Source of the DNA: Roseburia lenta | GTDB taxonomy: Bacteria; Bacillota; Clostridia; Lachnospirales; Lachnospiraceae | Assembly (NCBI RefSeq): GCF_014287435.1 | Contig: NZ_JACOPG010000002.1 | Location: 674,111 to 738,110, forward strand | DNA: 64,000 nucleotides | Direction: 5' to 3' | Part shown: positions 1 to 12,601 of the stretch, piece after piece | How positions within the stretch are numbered: position 1 is the first letter of the stretch | How the letters are laid out: each line of letters begins with the position of its first letter | Notes under the pieces: model-generated | Seen by the model: the letters and a program-made list of their open reading frames with translations, nothing else | Told to the model about the DNA's origin: nothing | Database searches by the model: none | Position numbers and translations under genes: made by a program

Positions 1-203
1 ATATTGTGGTTTATAACTTATCCACATACTAAGTCTATTATCCACTTTATGCACAAAGATAGCCCTATAACGTCGTATTTTGGAAAATAAAGAAAATAAG
101 GTGCCTGTATTATCCCCTATACCTATGATGTTTTTGTTGATAAAATGGCTTTATTAAGGTATTATAGATGATAGGTTATTAGGATAAAGAACGGGGACTA
201 CAT
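1..203. other. oriC, left part: DnaA-box cluster upstream of dnaA
   Basis: This gene-free stretch holds a perfect DnaA box TTATCCACA at 18-26, near-matches TTATCCACT at 38-46 and TTATGCACA at 47-55, and a weaker inverted box at 5-13. Box clusters directly upstream of dnaA are typical of Firmicute bipartite origins. The cluster may continue left of the window. The dnaA promoter lies in the same interval. Confidence 0.8.
137..165 (+). promoter_or_regulatory. dnaA promoter
   Basis: TTGATA at 137-142 and TATTAT at 160-165 are separated by 17 bases, a good vegetative sigma factor promoter 38 bases upstream of the dnaA start. Its closeness to the DnaA boxes fits autoregulation by DnaA. Confidence 0.65.
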
Positions 204-1589
204 ATGAATTTAGAACTTATTCAGGAAAAATGGGATGATATTTTACAGAGTTTCAAAGAAGAACACTCTATTTCTGATATTTCCTTCAAATCCTGGTTAT
301 TACCACTGGAGCCAACATCCATTGAAGATGATACACTAATCGTTGTCTTTGATCCAAAAGATGATCAGGAATCCGATCCTGACCAGATGGCAATCAATTA
401 TATCACCAAGAAGTACGCAAAGTTTCTTGCCATCATGATCAGTGAAGTATGTGGCTTTACTAAGGAAGTAAAATTGCGTTTTGCCTTACCGGGCGAATTC
501 AGCACACCGGCTATCAATGAGACTTTTATTCCAAAGTCAGCCAACTATGCAACTTCTAATTTAAATGCAAAATACACCTTTGATACTTTCGTCGTAGGTG
601 GCAACAACAAATTTGCCAGACAGGCATCTCTCGCTGTTGCAGAATCTCCGGGCGAAGCATACAACCCACTTTATATCTATGGTGGACCGGGACTTGGAAA
701 AACACACCTTTTACATTCCATCGGCAATTTCATTATCAATGAAAATCCTGATAAAAAGGTACTTTATGTGACTTCCGAACAATTCTTAAATGAAGTCATC
801 GAAGGCATTCGTGGATCCAATTCTTCCAATGCCATCACAAAGACCAGAGAAAAATATCGTTCGGTTGACATCCTTCTGATCGATGACATCCAGATTTTAA
901 TAGGTAAGGAAAGCACGCAGCAAGAATTTTTCAATACTTTCAATACCCTTTATTTGGCTGGAAAGCAGATCGTTATCACTTCCGATAAGCCGCCAAAAGA
1001 GATGGAGACTTTGGAAGAAAGAATCCGCTCCCGTTTTGAAAGCGGACTCATGGCTGATATCGGCAATCCTGATTATGAGACAAGAATGGCGATCTTGCGC
1101 AAAAAAGTCGAATCTGAAAAGATCAATCTGAGTGATGATATCTTGGATTACATTGCTGAGAATATCAAGTCCAACATCCGTGAACTGGAAGGGGCACTCA
1201 ACAAACTCATTGCCTACTCCAATCTGGAAAAGAGCGAGATCACCATGGATATTGCCATGCGTGAACTTCAGAATATTATTTATCCGGACAAGCCTAGAGA
1301 AGTTACACCGCAACTCATCATTGAAGTTGTTTCTGAACATTATAATATTCCTATGGAAAAGATGCTTTCCAAGGATCGCAGTAAATCCGTTTCCAGACCG
1401 CGTCAGATTGCCATGTTCTTATGCAATACCATGACAGATGCTACCTTAGAAGGTATCGGTCAGTTACTCAACGGAAGAGATCACTCTACTATCCTACACG
1501 GACGTAATGTGATTGAAGAAGAATATAATAATGATGAAGAATTTCGTAAACAGATCGACACCATCAAAAAGAAGATCAATCCAAATTAG
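204..1589 (+). CDS. dnaA: Chromosomal replication initiator protein DnaA
   Basis: DnaA is the AAA+ initiator that binds DnaA boxes, melts the origin and helps load the replicative helicase. The 461 residues match the usual family length. An N-terminal domain I spans about 1-85 and a variable linker follows. The AAA+ core carries Walker A GPGLGKTH (Lys166) and Walker B LLIDDIQ (Asp227-Asp228). The C-terminal domain IV contains the DnaA-box-binding signature GRDHSTILHG near residue 425. The gene sits between two DnaA-box clusters, the usual arrangement at a Firmicute oriC, and heads the dnaA-dnaN-yaaA-recF-gyrB-gyrA series. The ATG at 204 follows a weak purine-rich ribosome site (GGGGA). Nothing is missing or truncated. 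Confidence 0.98.
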   Translation: MNLELIQEKWDDILQSFKEEHSISDISFKSWLLPLEPTSIEDDTLIVVFDPKDDQESDPDQMAINYITKKYAKFLAIMISEVCGFTKEVKLRFALPGEFSTPAINETFIPKSANYATSNLNAKYTFDTFVVGGNNKFARQASLAVAESPGEAYNPLYIYGGPGLGKTHLLHSIGNFIINENPDKKVLYVTSEQFLNEVIEGIRGSNSSNAITKTREKYRSVDILLIDDIQILIGKESTQQEFFNTFNTLYLAGKQIVITSDKPPKEMETLEERIRSRFESGLMADIGNPDYETRMAILRKKVESEKINLSDDILDYIAENIKSNIRELEGALNKLIAYSNLEKSEITMDIAMRELQNIIYPDKPREVTPQLIIEVVSEHYNIPMEKMLSKDRSKSVSRPRQIAMFLCNTMTDATLEGIGQLLNGRDHSTILHGRNVIEEEYNNDEEFRKQIDTIKKKINPN

Positions 1590-1884
1590 ATGAGATTGTG
1601 TATAAGTTGTTGATTTCTATGTTTAAATATATGGGATAAGTTGTGAATTTATGTTTACAGCCTGAGGATAAAGGTAAAACACCTTAAGAGGTTGTCCCTT
1701 TTATCTACAAAACATCCTCTGTGTTTCCTCAGCCTTTCAACAGTACTTTTTGATTTAACTTTTAGGACAAGTCCAGAAACCATCAGCGTTTCACGACTTA
1801 TACACTTTTGCACACCCTATAATAATATTACTATTAATTTCTATTATATTTATCTATGTTAAACTGAAAGGAGTTTTACCGATT
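1590..1884. other. oriC, right part: DnaA boxes and AT-rich unwinding region
   Basis: The 295-base dnaA-dnaN spacer has near-consensus inverted DnaA boxes TGTGTATAA (1597-1605) and TGAGGATAA (1663-1671), and a forward TTATACACT (1798-1806). A very AT-rich segment from about 1815 to 1865 follows the last box and is the best candidate for the DNA unwinding element. The same segment must also carry the dnaN promoter, which I could not assign cleanly. Confidence 0.7.
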
Positions 1885-2997
1885 ATGAAGATCACCTGTC
1901 AAAAAGCAGAACTAGCAAAAGGAGTAAACATCGTTTCAAAAGCAGTTCCTACCAGAACTACCATGGCTATCTTAGAATGTATCTTAATCGATGCTTCTAC
2001 AAATGAAATCAAATTAACAGCCAATGATATGGAAATTGGTATTGAAACGATCATTGAAGGCACGATTGAAGAAAGAGGTATCATTGCATTGGATGCCAGA
2101 TTCTTTTCTGATATTGTTCGTAAACTTCCTGATAATGAAGTTACCATTGAAACAGATGCTACCTTTAAGACAACTATTACCTGTGAAAAGGCAAACTTTA
2201 CTATCGTAGGAAAATCCGGTGAAGATTTTGCTTATATTCCGATCATTCCTCGTAATGAGCCGATCTTACTTTCACAGTTTACATTAAAGGAAGTGATCCG
2301 CCAGACCATTTTTTCTATTGCAGATAATGAAAATAACAAATTGATGACAGGTGAATTATTTGAAATTGAAGGAAATCATCTGAAAGTGGTTTCTCTGGAT
2401 GGTCATAGAATTTCCATTCGTAACATCGAATTAAAGGAATCTTATGAAAATAAAAAGGTCGTTGTTCCAGGAAAGAGCCTGATAGAAGTCAGCAAGATCA
2501 TTCCGGGATCCACCGAAGAAATGGTAAATCTCTTTATTACAGACAATCATATTATTTTTGAATTCGACAATACAACGGTTGTTTCCCGTCTGATTGAAGG
2601 CGAATACTTCAAAATCGATCAGATGTTGTCTACCGATTATGAGACAAAGTTTAAGATCAACAAGAGAGAACTTTTAGACTGTATCGACCGTGCGACTCTG
2701 ATGGTAAAAGAAGGCGACAAAAAGCCGATCATCATGGATATTACCGATGGAAACATGGAATTAAAGATCAATTCTGTTGCCGGATCCATGAAGGAAGATA
2801 TCGAGATCGGCAAAGAAGGTAAGGATATTTTGATCGGATTCAATCCAAAGTTTTTTATCGATGCCCTTCGTGTTATTGATGAGGAAGAAGTATCTATTTA
2901 CATGGTTAATCCAAAGGCACCATGTTTTATTAAGGATGATGAGGACAAGTACATTTACCTCATTCTTCCGGTAAACTTTAATACAGCGACAAACTAA
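1885..2997 (+). CDS. dnaN: DNA polymerase III subunit beta (sliding clamp)
   Basis: DnaN forms the ring-shaped dimer that tethers replicative polymerase to DNA and recruits mismatch-repair and translesion partners. The 370-residue length is normal for three repeated clamp domains. The start KITCQKAELAKGVNIVSKAV, the TTMAILECI stretch and the ending YIYLILPVN match the family. ATG 1885 is preceded by a strong AAAGGAG site at 1867-1873. Only 12 bases separate it from the S4-domain gene, so the two are probably cotranscribed. It lies immediately after the right half of oriC. Confidence 0.97.
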   Translation: MKITCQKAELAKGVNIVSKAVPTRTTMAILECILIDASTNEIKLTANDMEIGIETIIEGTIEERGIIALDARFFSDIVRKLPDNEVTIETDATFKTTITCEKANFTIVGKSGEDFAYIPIIPRNEPILLSQFTLKEVIRQTIFSIADNENNKLMTGELFEIEGNHLKVVSLDGHRISIRNIELKESYENKKVVVPGKSLIEVSKIIPGSTEEMVNLFITDNHIIFEFDNTTVVSRLIEGEYFKIDQMLSTDYETKFKINKRELLDCIDRATLMVKEGDKKPIIMDITDGNMELKINSVAGSMKEDIEIGKEGKDILIGFNPKFFIDALRVIDEEEVSIYMVNPKAPCFIKDDEDKYIYLILPVNFNTATN

Positions 2998-3009
2998 GAG
3001 GAATATAAA

Positions 3010-3221
3010 ATGGAAGAAATTAGTTTAAGAGAGGGCGATGACTATATCAAACTTGGACAATTACTCAAAAAAGCCAATATGATGTCCTCCGGTGTGGATG
3101 CCAAGATGGTCATTTTAGATGGACTGGTAAGTGTCAATGGCGAGGTGGAACTTCGTCGTGGCAAAAAAATCTACCCGGGTGATGTGGTTACTTTTGAGGG
3201 AGAGAGCGTTAAAGTAGTCAG

Positions 3222-3225
<4 letters not shown>
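3010..3225 (+). CDS. yaaA: S4-domain RNA-binding protein, YaaA/RlbA family
   Basis: A 71-residue protein that is essentially one S4 RNA-binding domain: LGQLLKKANMMSSGVDAK, then the VSVNGEVELRRGKKIYPGDV turn. S4 proteins of this size between dnaN and recF are a conserved Firmicute feature, and a role in ribosome maturation has been proposed. Nothing in the sequence gives the RNA target. Its stop codon overlaps the recF start (ATGA at 3222-3225), so the two are translationally coupled. Confidence 0.9.
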
Positions 3226-6249
<3,024 letters not shown>

Positions 6250-6266
6250 TAGGAGGACGTTTACAA

Positions 6267-8759
6267 ATGGATGACAAGATTTTTGATCAGATTCATGAGG
6301 TGGATCTGAAAAAGACGATGGAAACATCATATATTGATTATGCCATGAGTGTAATCGCGTCCCGCGCCCTTCCTGACGTTCGAGACGGACTCAAACCGGT
6401 ACAGCGTAGAGTTTTATATTCTATGATCGAATTGAATAATGGACCGGACAAGCCACACAGAAAGTGTGCGCGTATTGTCGGTGATACCATGGGTAAGTAC
6501 CATCCGCACGGTGATTCTTCTATTTATGGAGCACTTGTCAACATGGCACAGGAATGGTCGACCAGATATCCACTTGTCGACGGACATGGTAACTTTGGTT
6601 CTGTGGATGGAGATGGCGCTGCTGCCATGCGTTACACAGAGGCAAGACTTTCCAAGATTTCCATGGCTATGCTTTCCGATATCAACAAAGATACCGTAGA
6701 CTTCATGCCAAACTTTGACGAGACGGAAAAAGAACCAACCGTTCTTCCTTCCCGTTATCCAAACTTGCTGGTAAATGGAACAACAGGTATTGCTGTTGGT
6801 ATGGCGACAAATATTCCGCCACACAATCTATGTGAAGTTATCGCAGCCGTGGTAAAGATTATTGATAATCAGGTAGAGGAAGATCGTGAGACAGATATTG
6901 AGGAATTACTTGAGATCGTCAAGGGTCCTGATTTTCCGACCGGTGGTACGATCTTAGGTCATGCCGGTATTGATGAGGCATATCGTACAGGACGCGGTAA
7001 GATCCGTGTGCGTGCGGTATCTGAGATTGAGCCGATGAACAACGGCAAGAACCGTATCGTTGTAACCGAACTTCCATATATGGTAAATAAGGCACGCCTG
7101 ATCGAAAAGATCGCAGAACTTGTCCGCGATAAAAAGATTGACGGTATTACCGATCTTCGTGATGAATCATCACGAGAAGGTATGCGTATCTGTATTGAGT
7201 TGCGTCGTGATGTCAATCCGAATGTCGTGCTCAACTTACTTTACAAGCATACACAGTTGCAGGATACTTTTGGTGTAATTATGCTTGCCTTGGTCGGCAA
7301 CCAGCCAAAGGTACTCAACCTCTATGAACTTTTAAATTATTACTTGCTGCATCAGAAAGATGTCGTAACCAGAAGAACCAGATACGACCTGAACAAGGCA
7401 GAAGAAAGAGCACATATCGTACAGGGATTATTGATCGCTCTGGATAATATTGATGAAGTGATCAAGATCATCCGTGGTTCTGCTGATGTGGCTACGGCAA
7501 AGCAGCAGTTGATGGAGCGTTTTGCTTTATCAGAAGCACAGGCAAATGCCATTGTTGAGATGCGTTTGCGCGCATTGACCGGTTTGGAAAGAAACAAACT
7601 GGAAGAAGAATATAAGTCTTTGATGGAACTCATTACGGAGTTAAAGGCAATTCTTGCAGATGAAAAGAAGTTGCTTGGTGTTATCAAGGAAGAAATCCTT
7701 GCTATCTCTGATAAGTATGGGGATGATCGTAGAACCTCTATCGGATTTGATGAATATGATATTTCCATGGAAGATATGATTCCGGTTACAAATACTGTTA
7801 TCACATTTACAAAACTTGGCTATATCAAGCGTATGAATGTGGATAACTTTAAGAGCCAGCATCGTGGCGGTAAGGGAATCAAGGGCATGGAGACGATCGA
7901 TGAAGATTACATTGTCGAAATGATGATGACGACATCGCATCATTATCTCATGTTCTTTACCAATACCGGTAGAGTTTATCGTCTGAAAGCCTATGAGATT
8001 CCGGAATGTTCCAGAACCGCAAGAGGTACTGCTATTGTCAACCTTTTGCAGTTGCAGCCGGACGAAAAGATCACATCCATGATACCGATCAAGGAATACT
8101 CAGACAGCCAGTATCTTTTCATGGCTACCAAGAATGGTATTGTGAAAAAGACGAAGATCACAGATTATGAAAATATCCGTAAGACGGGTCTTGCAGCCAT
8201 CAATCTGCGTGAAGATGACCGTCTGATTGAAGTAAAACTGACAGATAATAGTGAGGACATCATTCTGATCACCAAGTTTGGTCAATGTATCCGTTTCCAT
8301 GAGACAGATGTAAGAAATACCGGACGTACTTCTATGGGTGTTATCGGTATGAGTCTGACAGACCAGGATGAAGTGATCGCAATGCAGCTTGCTTCTCAGG
8401 GAGATTCTCTGATGATCGTTTCTGCAAAGGGTCTTGGAAAGTGCACACTGGTAGAAGAATTTACACCGCAGAACCGTGGCGGTAAGGGTGTCAAGTGTTA
8501 CAAGATTACAGAAAAGACAGGAAATGTCGTTGGATGTAAGGCTGTCAATGAAGATGATGAGATGATGCTTATCAATACCGAAGGTATTATTATCCGCATC
8601 AAGGTCAATGATATAGCACTTCTCGGAAGAATTACTTCCGGTGTGAAATTAATCAATGTCGGTGAGGGCGTTACGGTTGCAAGTATTGCAAAAGTACGCA
8701 AGGAAGACATGATTATGGATGAAAGTGAAGAAAATCAGGAAGATTCTACAGAAGAATAA
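6267..8759 (+). CDS. gyrA: DNA gyrase subunit A
   Basis: GyrA is the DNA-cleaving subunit of gyrase. The 830 residues comprise the breakage-reunion domain and a six-bladed beta-pinwheel C-terminal domain. The catalytic tyrosine is Tyr123 (AAAMRYTEA). The GyrA box appears as QHRGGKG near residue 531, with a related QNRGGKG later. The quinolone-resistance-determining region reads [12 protein letters not shown]. Ser84 aligns with E. coli Ser83, but the E. coli Asp87 position is Gly88. The C-terminus ends in an acidic tail ([11 protein letters not shown]). Start and ribosome site (AGGAGG, ten bases upstream) are clear. A strong terminator follows. Confidence 0.98.
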   Translation: MDDKIFDQIHEVDLKKTMETSYIDYAMSVIASRALPDVRDGLKPVQRRVLYSMIELNNGPDKPHRKCARIVGDTMGKYHPHGDSSIYGALVNMAQEWSTRYPLVDGHGNFGSVDGDGAAAMRYTEARLSKISMAMLSDINKDTVDFMPNFDETEKEPTVLPSRYPNLLVNGTTGIAVGMATNIPPHNLCEVIAAVVKIIDNQVEEDRETDIEELLEIVKGPDFPTGGTILGHAGIDEAYRTGRGKIRVRAVSEIEPMNNGKNRIVVTELPYMVNKARLIEKIAELVRDKKIDGITDLRDESSREGMRICIELRRDVNPNVVLNLLYKHTQLQDTFGVIMLALVGNQPKVLNLYELLNYYLLHQKDVVTRRTRYDLNKAEERAHIVQGLLIALDNIDEVIKIIRGSADVATAKQQLMERFALSEAQANAIVEMRLRALTGLERNKLEEEYKSLMELITELKAILADEKKLLGVIKEEILAISDKYGDDRRTSIGFDEYDISMEDMIPVTNTVITFTKLGYIKRMNVDNFKSQHRGGKGIKGMETIDEDYIVEMMMTTSHHYLMFFTNTGRVYRLKAYEIPECSRTARGTAIVNLLQLQPDEKITSMIPIKEYSDSQYLFMATKNGIVKKTKITDYENIRKTGLAAINLREDDRLIEVKLTDNSEDIILITKFGQCIRFHETDVRNTGRTSMGVIGMSLTDQDEVIAMQLASQGDSLMIVSAKGLGKCTLVEEFTPQNRGGKGVKCYKITEKTGNVVGCKAVNEDDEMMLINTEGIIIRIKVNDIALLGRITSGVKLINVGEGVTVASIAKVRKEDMIMDESEENQEDSTEE

Positions 8760-8768
8760 GAAGTAAAA

Positions 8769-8820
8769 TAAAACTCCGCCAGAGTTGATTGCAGTTAATT
8801 GCAAAACTGGCGGAGTTTTA
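8769..8820. terminator. Bidirectional terminator between gyrA and the convergent gene
   Basis: A perfect 14-bp inverted repeat (8769-8782 with 8807-8820, core CTCCGCCAG/CTGGCGGAG) is flanked by A-runs and T-runs, so it can end both gyrA on + and the membrane gene ending at 8821 on -. The 24-base loop has a small internal repeat. Confidence 0.85.
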
Positions 8821-10194
8821 TCAATCTGTGAGTTCGCTATAAATTTCTAAGGTTTCTTTATCATCAAATCCATTTACATAATAATTTTTTTCATCAGCCG
8901 AAAAATTTATATAATACTTGTGTTGCGGATTTAAGAATAGTTCATAGTTTCCCTGATTTCTCACATGGAATTTTCCCTTTAAGAGATTATCCATAGCGGT
9001 TCCATTGCTTTTTACCATAGATGGCAGTTCATCTACCAAAGATACATTGGAAATGGTATCTGTATCAATAGCATAGTTTTCAAAAATGTGTTCACAGTAA
9101 AGAGTGTCATCTTTTATGACAAGGTGGATTGGTGTAAATTCTTCCATGATCATAAAAATACTGATAAAAGGAATACTGAGCATTGCAATAATAGAAAAGA
9201 TTGTAAGCCCTTTTCCGAGACCTGTTGCCATATTTACGGAAGTTCCAATGCCGGCTCTCGTTTCTACTATGCTGCTTTTGTCCTTAGGATTGTAGTAAAA
9301 CAGTCCAAAGATCCATGCCTCGTCTTCGTTGGTCTTAAATGCCGGATCAAAAGAACTTGCATAACGTTTTTCAATATTTTTGAATTTTTTTCCTAATGGG
9401 ATGATCAAGATCAAGAGGACAAGGGCATAAGCAATGGATCCAACAAGAAAAATACCTAGATGGATAGTATCGGATATAAGAGGCAAAAAGGTAATCAAAG
9501 TATAGACAAGGTTTAGCCAGACACAGGCTAACCAGAAATTTTTCCACACGTTTTTTTTGGATCTGGTGTAATTGATGTTGATGTCACTGTCATTGCAGAT
9601 GACTTCCACCGGTCTACGATCCATCCAGAGAGCAATAATCCAGTACAATAAACTGATAGCCGCAATGATAAGAACCATAATCGTGCTGTCAAAATCTGTT
9701 TTTTCAGAGATAGCCGAAAATACAATGGAAAGGATAAAAACGAAAAAACTGAGAAAAGTCGGAAGGAAGAATGGCAAAAATCGTACCTTTCTGACATTTC
9801 CGGCATTTTTCATCTCTACATAAGATACTAAAATCTGATTTTCGTATAATTGATTTTCCTTTTTCCATTTCTTTAACTTTTTATTGGCTATGGCATATGG
9901 CACATAAAATAATAGAATTAAGAGCATGAGCCAATTCATCCAGATTGTAAACTGTATGGAAAAATGACTTGTCAGTAAACTGGTGAGAGGAATCGCAAAA
10001 AAGATGAGAAGCAGGATGTTCATCTGCTTCTTAAAGTCGCTTATGATCTTCTGAACTGCAGGTTGCTCTACCCATTCTTCCTTCATGGATACAGAAAACA
10101 ACAAATGATCATGAAATTTATGGTTGTTTTTTAAAACGAAATAAATGATAAGCAGTACCGGATATGTACTAATAAAAAGAATGATATTAAACAT
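8821..10194 (-). CDS. Multi-pass membrane protein with DUF5808-like segment
   Basis: A 457-residue membrane protein of unknown function. At least seven hydrophobic segments are visible, including residues 3-20, about 60-100, 145-190, 220-275 and 335-360. Between them lies DEAWIFGLFYYNPKD, followed by a glycine-rich stretch, which resembles the DUF5808 signature found in Firmicute membrane proteins that also carry DUF1648-type regions. The C-terminal 100 residues are soluble and may form a PH-like fold. It is cotranscribed with a YtrA-type regulator 11 bases upstream, a pairing often seen with envelope-stress membrane modules. RBS GGAGG precedes ATG 10194. The family call is from motif memory, not a search. 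Confidence 0.6.
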   Translation of the reverse strand: MFNIILFISTYPVLLIIYFVLKNNHKFHDHLLFSVSMKEEWVEQPAVQKIISDFKKQMNILLLIFFAIPLTSLLTSHFSIQFTIWMNWLMLLILLFYVPYAIANKKLKKWKKENQLYENQILVSYVEMKNAGNVRKVRFLPFFLPTFLSFFVFILSIVFSAISEKTDFDSTIMVLIIAAISLLYWIIALWMDRRPVEVICNDSDININYTRSKKNVWKNFWLACVWLNLVYTLITFLPLISDTIHLGIFLVGSIAYALVLLILIIPLGKKFKNIEKRYASSFDPAFKTNEDEAWIFGLFYYNPKDKSSIVETRAGIGTSVNMATGLGKGLTIFSIIAMLSIPFISIFMIMEEFTPIHLVIKDDTLYCEHIFENYAIDTDTISNVSLVDELPSMVKSNGTAMDNLLKGKFHVRNQGNYELFLNPQHKYYINFSADEKNYYVNGFDDKETLEIYSELTD

Positions 10195-10205
10195 AGATCT
10201 GCCTC

Positions 10206-10565
10206 CTAAAAATACTTTTCACATAATTGGAAAAATTCTTCCTTTGAAAATCCGCGAATGTTTGCCTCGGATATGATCTGCTGCAAATTGTCCAAAGAAG
10301 TTTGTGAGAGATATTTGCCCTGGTCAAATTCATTTCGGATCCTTGCGCCGTTTCTGCGGTCGGTAACGATATAGCCTTCCTGTTTTAAAAGAGCATAGGC
10401 TTTGTTTACCGTCATGGAATTGATCCCGATTTCTTCTGCAAGGGCGCGCACGGTAGGTAATTGTTCCCCGGGCTGTAATTTCCCATCAGAAATACCTAAG
10501 ACAATCTGATTGCGGATCTGTTTGTAAATAGGAATTTCAGAAACCTCGTCAATACAGATGACCAT
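10206..10565 (-). CDS. GntR-family transcriptional regulator, YtrA subfamily
   Basis: A 119-residue repressor with an N-terminal winged helix (EIPIYKQIRNQIVLGISDG, LPTVRALAEEIGINSMTVNK, QEGYIVTDRRNGARI) and only about 40 residues after it. That short tail is the hallmark of the YtrA subfamily. YtrA-type regulators usually repress their own operon, often one encoding membrane or transport proteins. Here the downstream gene is the DUF5808-like membrane protein. The promoter region holds inverted TTGTATTA/TAATACAA repeats, a good match to the expected operator type. RBS AAAGGAG lies upstream of ATG 10565. Confidence 0.88.
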   Translation of the reverse strand: MVICIDEVSEIPIYKQIRNQIVLGISDGKLQPGEQLPTVRALAEEIGINSMTVNKAYALLKQEGYIVTDRRNGARIRNEFDQGKYLSQTSLDNLQQIISEANIRGFSKEEFFQLCEKYF

Positions 10566-10588
10566 GATAGACTCCTTTCTTCTTATTT

Positions 10589-10619
10589 TGTATTATTTAG
10601 TGTAATACAAATAATACAA
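10589..10619 (-). promoter_or_regulatory. Nested inverted-repeat operator for the YtrA-type regulator
   Basis: TTGTATTA at 10589-10596 is followed by two tandem copies of its inverse, TAATACAA at 10603-10610 and 10612-10619. One left arm can therefore pair with either right arm. The repeats cover the likely -35 and -10 elements reading leftward (TTGTAT, TAATAC), which suggests autorepression. Confidence 0.6.
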
Positions 10620-10642
10620 AAGTCAAGAGAAAAAATTACCCA

Positions 10643-10671
10643 TTGCTGATACAGACACCTGCGTATATAAT
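10643..10671 (+). promoter_or_regulatory. dtd-fumarase operon promoter
   Basis: TTGCTG at 10643-10648 and TATAAT at 10666-10671 with a 17-base spacer, 28 bases before the dtd start. Confidence 0.6.
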
Positions 10672-10698
10672 AAATTTTAGATGTAAAGGAGAATATGC

Positions 10699-11145
10699 AT
10701 GCGGTTAGTAATTCAGCGGGTAAATCATGCATCTGTCAAAGTAGATGGTGACGTGATCGGAAAGATCGGCAAAGGGCTTTTGATATTTCTTGGTGTGGCG
10801 GATGGCGACACCAGAGAAATGGTAGATAAATATGTCAAAAAGTTGCAGGGACTTCGCATTTTTGAGGATGCGGATGGAAAGACAAATCTGTCCATAAAAG
10901 ATGTGGATGGTGAAATACTTATAGTATCACAGTTTACACTTTATGCGGACTGTAAAAAAGGAAACCGACCGAGTTTTGTCAAAGCAGGCGCACCTGATTT
11001 TGCCAATGGACTTTATGAATATTTTAAAGAAAAATGTCAGGAGGCATTTGGCAAGGTGGAATGTGGCAGTTTTGGCGCAGATATGAAAGTGAATCTGGAA
11101 AATGACGGACCATTCACGATCCTGTGGGATAGCGACTGGTGGTAG
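10699..11145 (+). CDS. dtd: D-aminoacyl-tRNA deacylase
   Basis: Dtd hydrolyses D-aminoacyl-tRNA (and Gly-tRNA-Ala), protecting translation from wrong-handed amino acids. The 148 residues match the family. The diagnostic [17 protein letters not shown] and the C-terminal [15 protein letters not shown] motif are both present. AAAGGAG (10685-10691) precedes ATG 10699. The fumarase alpha gene starts 14 bases after its stop, so the two are probably cotranscribed, although they are not functionally linked. Confidence 0.95.
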   Translation: MRLVIQRVNHASVKVDGDVIGKIGKGLLIFLGVADGDTREMVDKYVKKLQGLRIFEDADGKTNLSIKDVDGEILIVSQFTLYADCKKGNRPSFVKAGAPDFANGLYEYFKEKCQEAFGKVECGSFGADMKVNLENDGPFTILWDSDWW

Positions 11146-11159
11146 AGGGAGAAAATACA

Positions 11160-12002
11160 ATGAGAGAAATAGCGGTAAAAGACATCACAAAAGAAATTGC
11201 GGATATGTGCATTCAGGCAAATCACTATCTGTCAGAGGACATGGATCAGGCACTGAAAGTTGCGACAAAAGAAGAAAAATCTCCTCTGGGCAAAAAGATT
11301 TTGGAGCAGTTGCAGGAAAATCTCACGATCGCAGACCAGGAAACCATTCCCATCTGCCAAGATACCGGTATGGCAGTTGTCTTTATGGAGATCGGACAGG
11401 ATGTGCATTTTGTCGGCGGTAGTCTGGAAGATGCCATCAATGAGGGTGTGCGCCAAGGTTATATTGATGGCTATCTGCGCAAGTCTGTCGTAGGTGATCC
11501 GATCGAGCGCGTCAATACCAAGGATAATACACCGGCTGTCATCCATTATTCTATCGTGACCGGAGATAAGGTAAAGATCACATTTGCGCCAAAGGGTTTT
11601 GGCAGTGAAAATATGAGCCGGATCTTTATGTTAAAACCTGCCGATGGAATCGAGGGTGTAAAAAATGCCATTCTCACCGCGGTAAAGGATGCAGGTCCGA
11701 ATGCCTGCCCACCTATGGTCGTAGGTGTCGGTATTGGCGGAACCTTTGAAAAATCTGCACTGATGGCAAAGCAGGCACTTACCAGAAATCTCAATCAGAA
11801 GCCGGAAATTCCATGGGTGGCAGATCTGGAAAAAGAAATGCTTGAAAAGATCAACGGACTGGGAATCGGACCGGGTGGACTCGGCGGAAGCACCACGGCA
11901 CTTGCAGTCAATATCAATACTTATGCAACACATATTGCGGGACTTCCGGTGGCAGTCAACATCTGTTGTCACGTCAATCGCCACGTAGTGAGAGAATTAT
12001 AA
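11160..12002 (+). CDS. Fumarate hydratase (class I), alpha subunit
   Basis: Catalytic [4Fe-4S] subunit of the oxygen-sensitive two-chain fumarase that interconverts fumarate and malate in anaerobes. I chose ATG 11160, which has GAGGGAG at 11145-11151; a GTG at 11139 in the same frame overlaps dtd and lacks a ribosome site. This gives 280 residues, the normal length. Cysteines expected for cluster binding are seen in ICQDTGMAVVF, ACPPMVVGVGIGG and VNICCHVNRH. The glycine-rich GLGIGPGGLGGSTTALAV is characteristic. The beta subunit follows 19 bases downstream. The tartrate dehydratase pair is a close relative that cannot be excluded by sequence reading alone. Confidence 0.92.
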   Translation: MREIAVKDITKEIADMCIQANHYLSEDMDQALKVATKEEKSPLGKKILEQLQENLTIADQETIPICQDTGMAVVFMEIGQDVHFVGGSLEDAINEGVRQGYIDGYLRKSVVGDPIERVNTKDNTPAVIHYSIVTGDKVKITFAPKGFGSENMSRIFMLKPADGIEGVKNAILTAVKDAGPNACPPMVVGVGIGGTFEKSALMAKQALTRNLNQKPEIPWVADLEKEMLEKINGLGIGPGGLGGSTTALAVNINTYATHIAGLPVAVNICCHVNRHVVREL

Positions 12003-12021
12003 TTGTAAAAAGGGGTTTCAG

Positions 12022-12570
12022 ATGGATAGACATATTACATTACCAATTACAAAAGAAATCGCAGAAAGCCTGACTTCTGGGGACTATGTATATCTGGATG
12101 GTCAGATGTATGTAGCACGCGACGCAGCGCACAAGCGTATGATGGAAGTCCTGGATCGTGGAGAAGAACTTCCGATCCCGATCAAAGATGCAACGATTTA
12201 TTATATGGGACCTTCACCTGCCAGAGAGGGCAGACCGATCGGTTCCGCAGGACCGACAACAGCCAGCCGTATGGATAAATACGCACCGCGCATATTAGAT
12301 CTGGGACAAAAGGCTATGATCGGTAAGGGAAAGCGGACAAAAGAAGTCTTAGATGCTGTCATCCGCAATCACGCTGTATATTTTGCAGCCGTTGGCGGTG
12401 CCGGTGCCCTTCTTTCTAAATGCATCACAGAGTCAGAAGTCATCTGCTATGATGATCTGGGTGCAGAAGCCATCCGTAAGATTATGGTCGAAAATTTTCC
12501 GGTCATAGTTGTAGCAGATTGCCACGGAAATAATCTCTATGAAACAGCCATTCTGGAGTATCAGAAATAA
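12022..12570 (+). CDS. Fumarate hydratase (class I), beta subunit
   Basis: The 182-residue second chain of class I fumarase or L-tartrate dehydratase, corresponding to the C-terminal domain of single-chain class I enzymes. Family features include YYMGPSPAREGRPIGSAGPT, TTASRMD and GVYFAAVGGAGALL-like spacing (AVYFAAVGGAGALLSKCI). It directly follows the alpha subunit with its own AAGGGG ribosome site. A weak hairpin follows at about 12574-12600. Confidence 0.92.
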   Translation: MDRHITLPITKEIAESLTSGDYVYLDGQMYVARDAAHKRMMEVLDRGEELPIPIKDATIYYMGPSPAREGRPIGSAGPTTASRMDKYAPRILDLGQKAMIGKGKRTKEVLDAVIRNHAVYFAAVGGAGALLSKCITESEVICYDDLGAEAIRKIMVENFPVIVVADCHGNNLYETAILEYQK

Positions 12571-12601
12571 AAGAAAATTGCGAAGAAATGCAATATTTCC
12601 G

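Noticed and set aside
11139..11159. GTG start upstream of the fumarase alpha ATG
   Set aside because: It overlaps dtd and lies within the ribosome-binding region used by ATG 11160.
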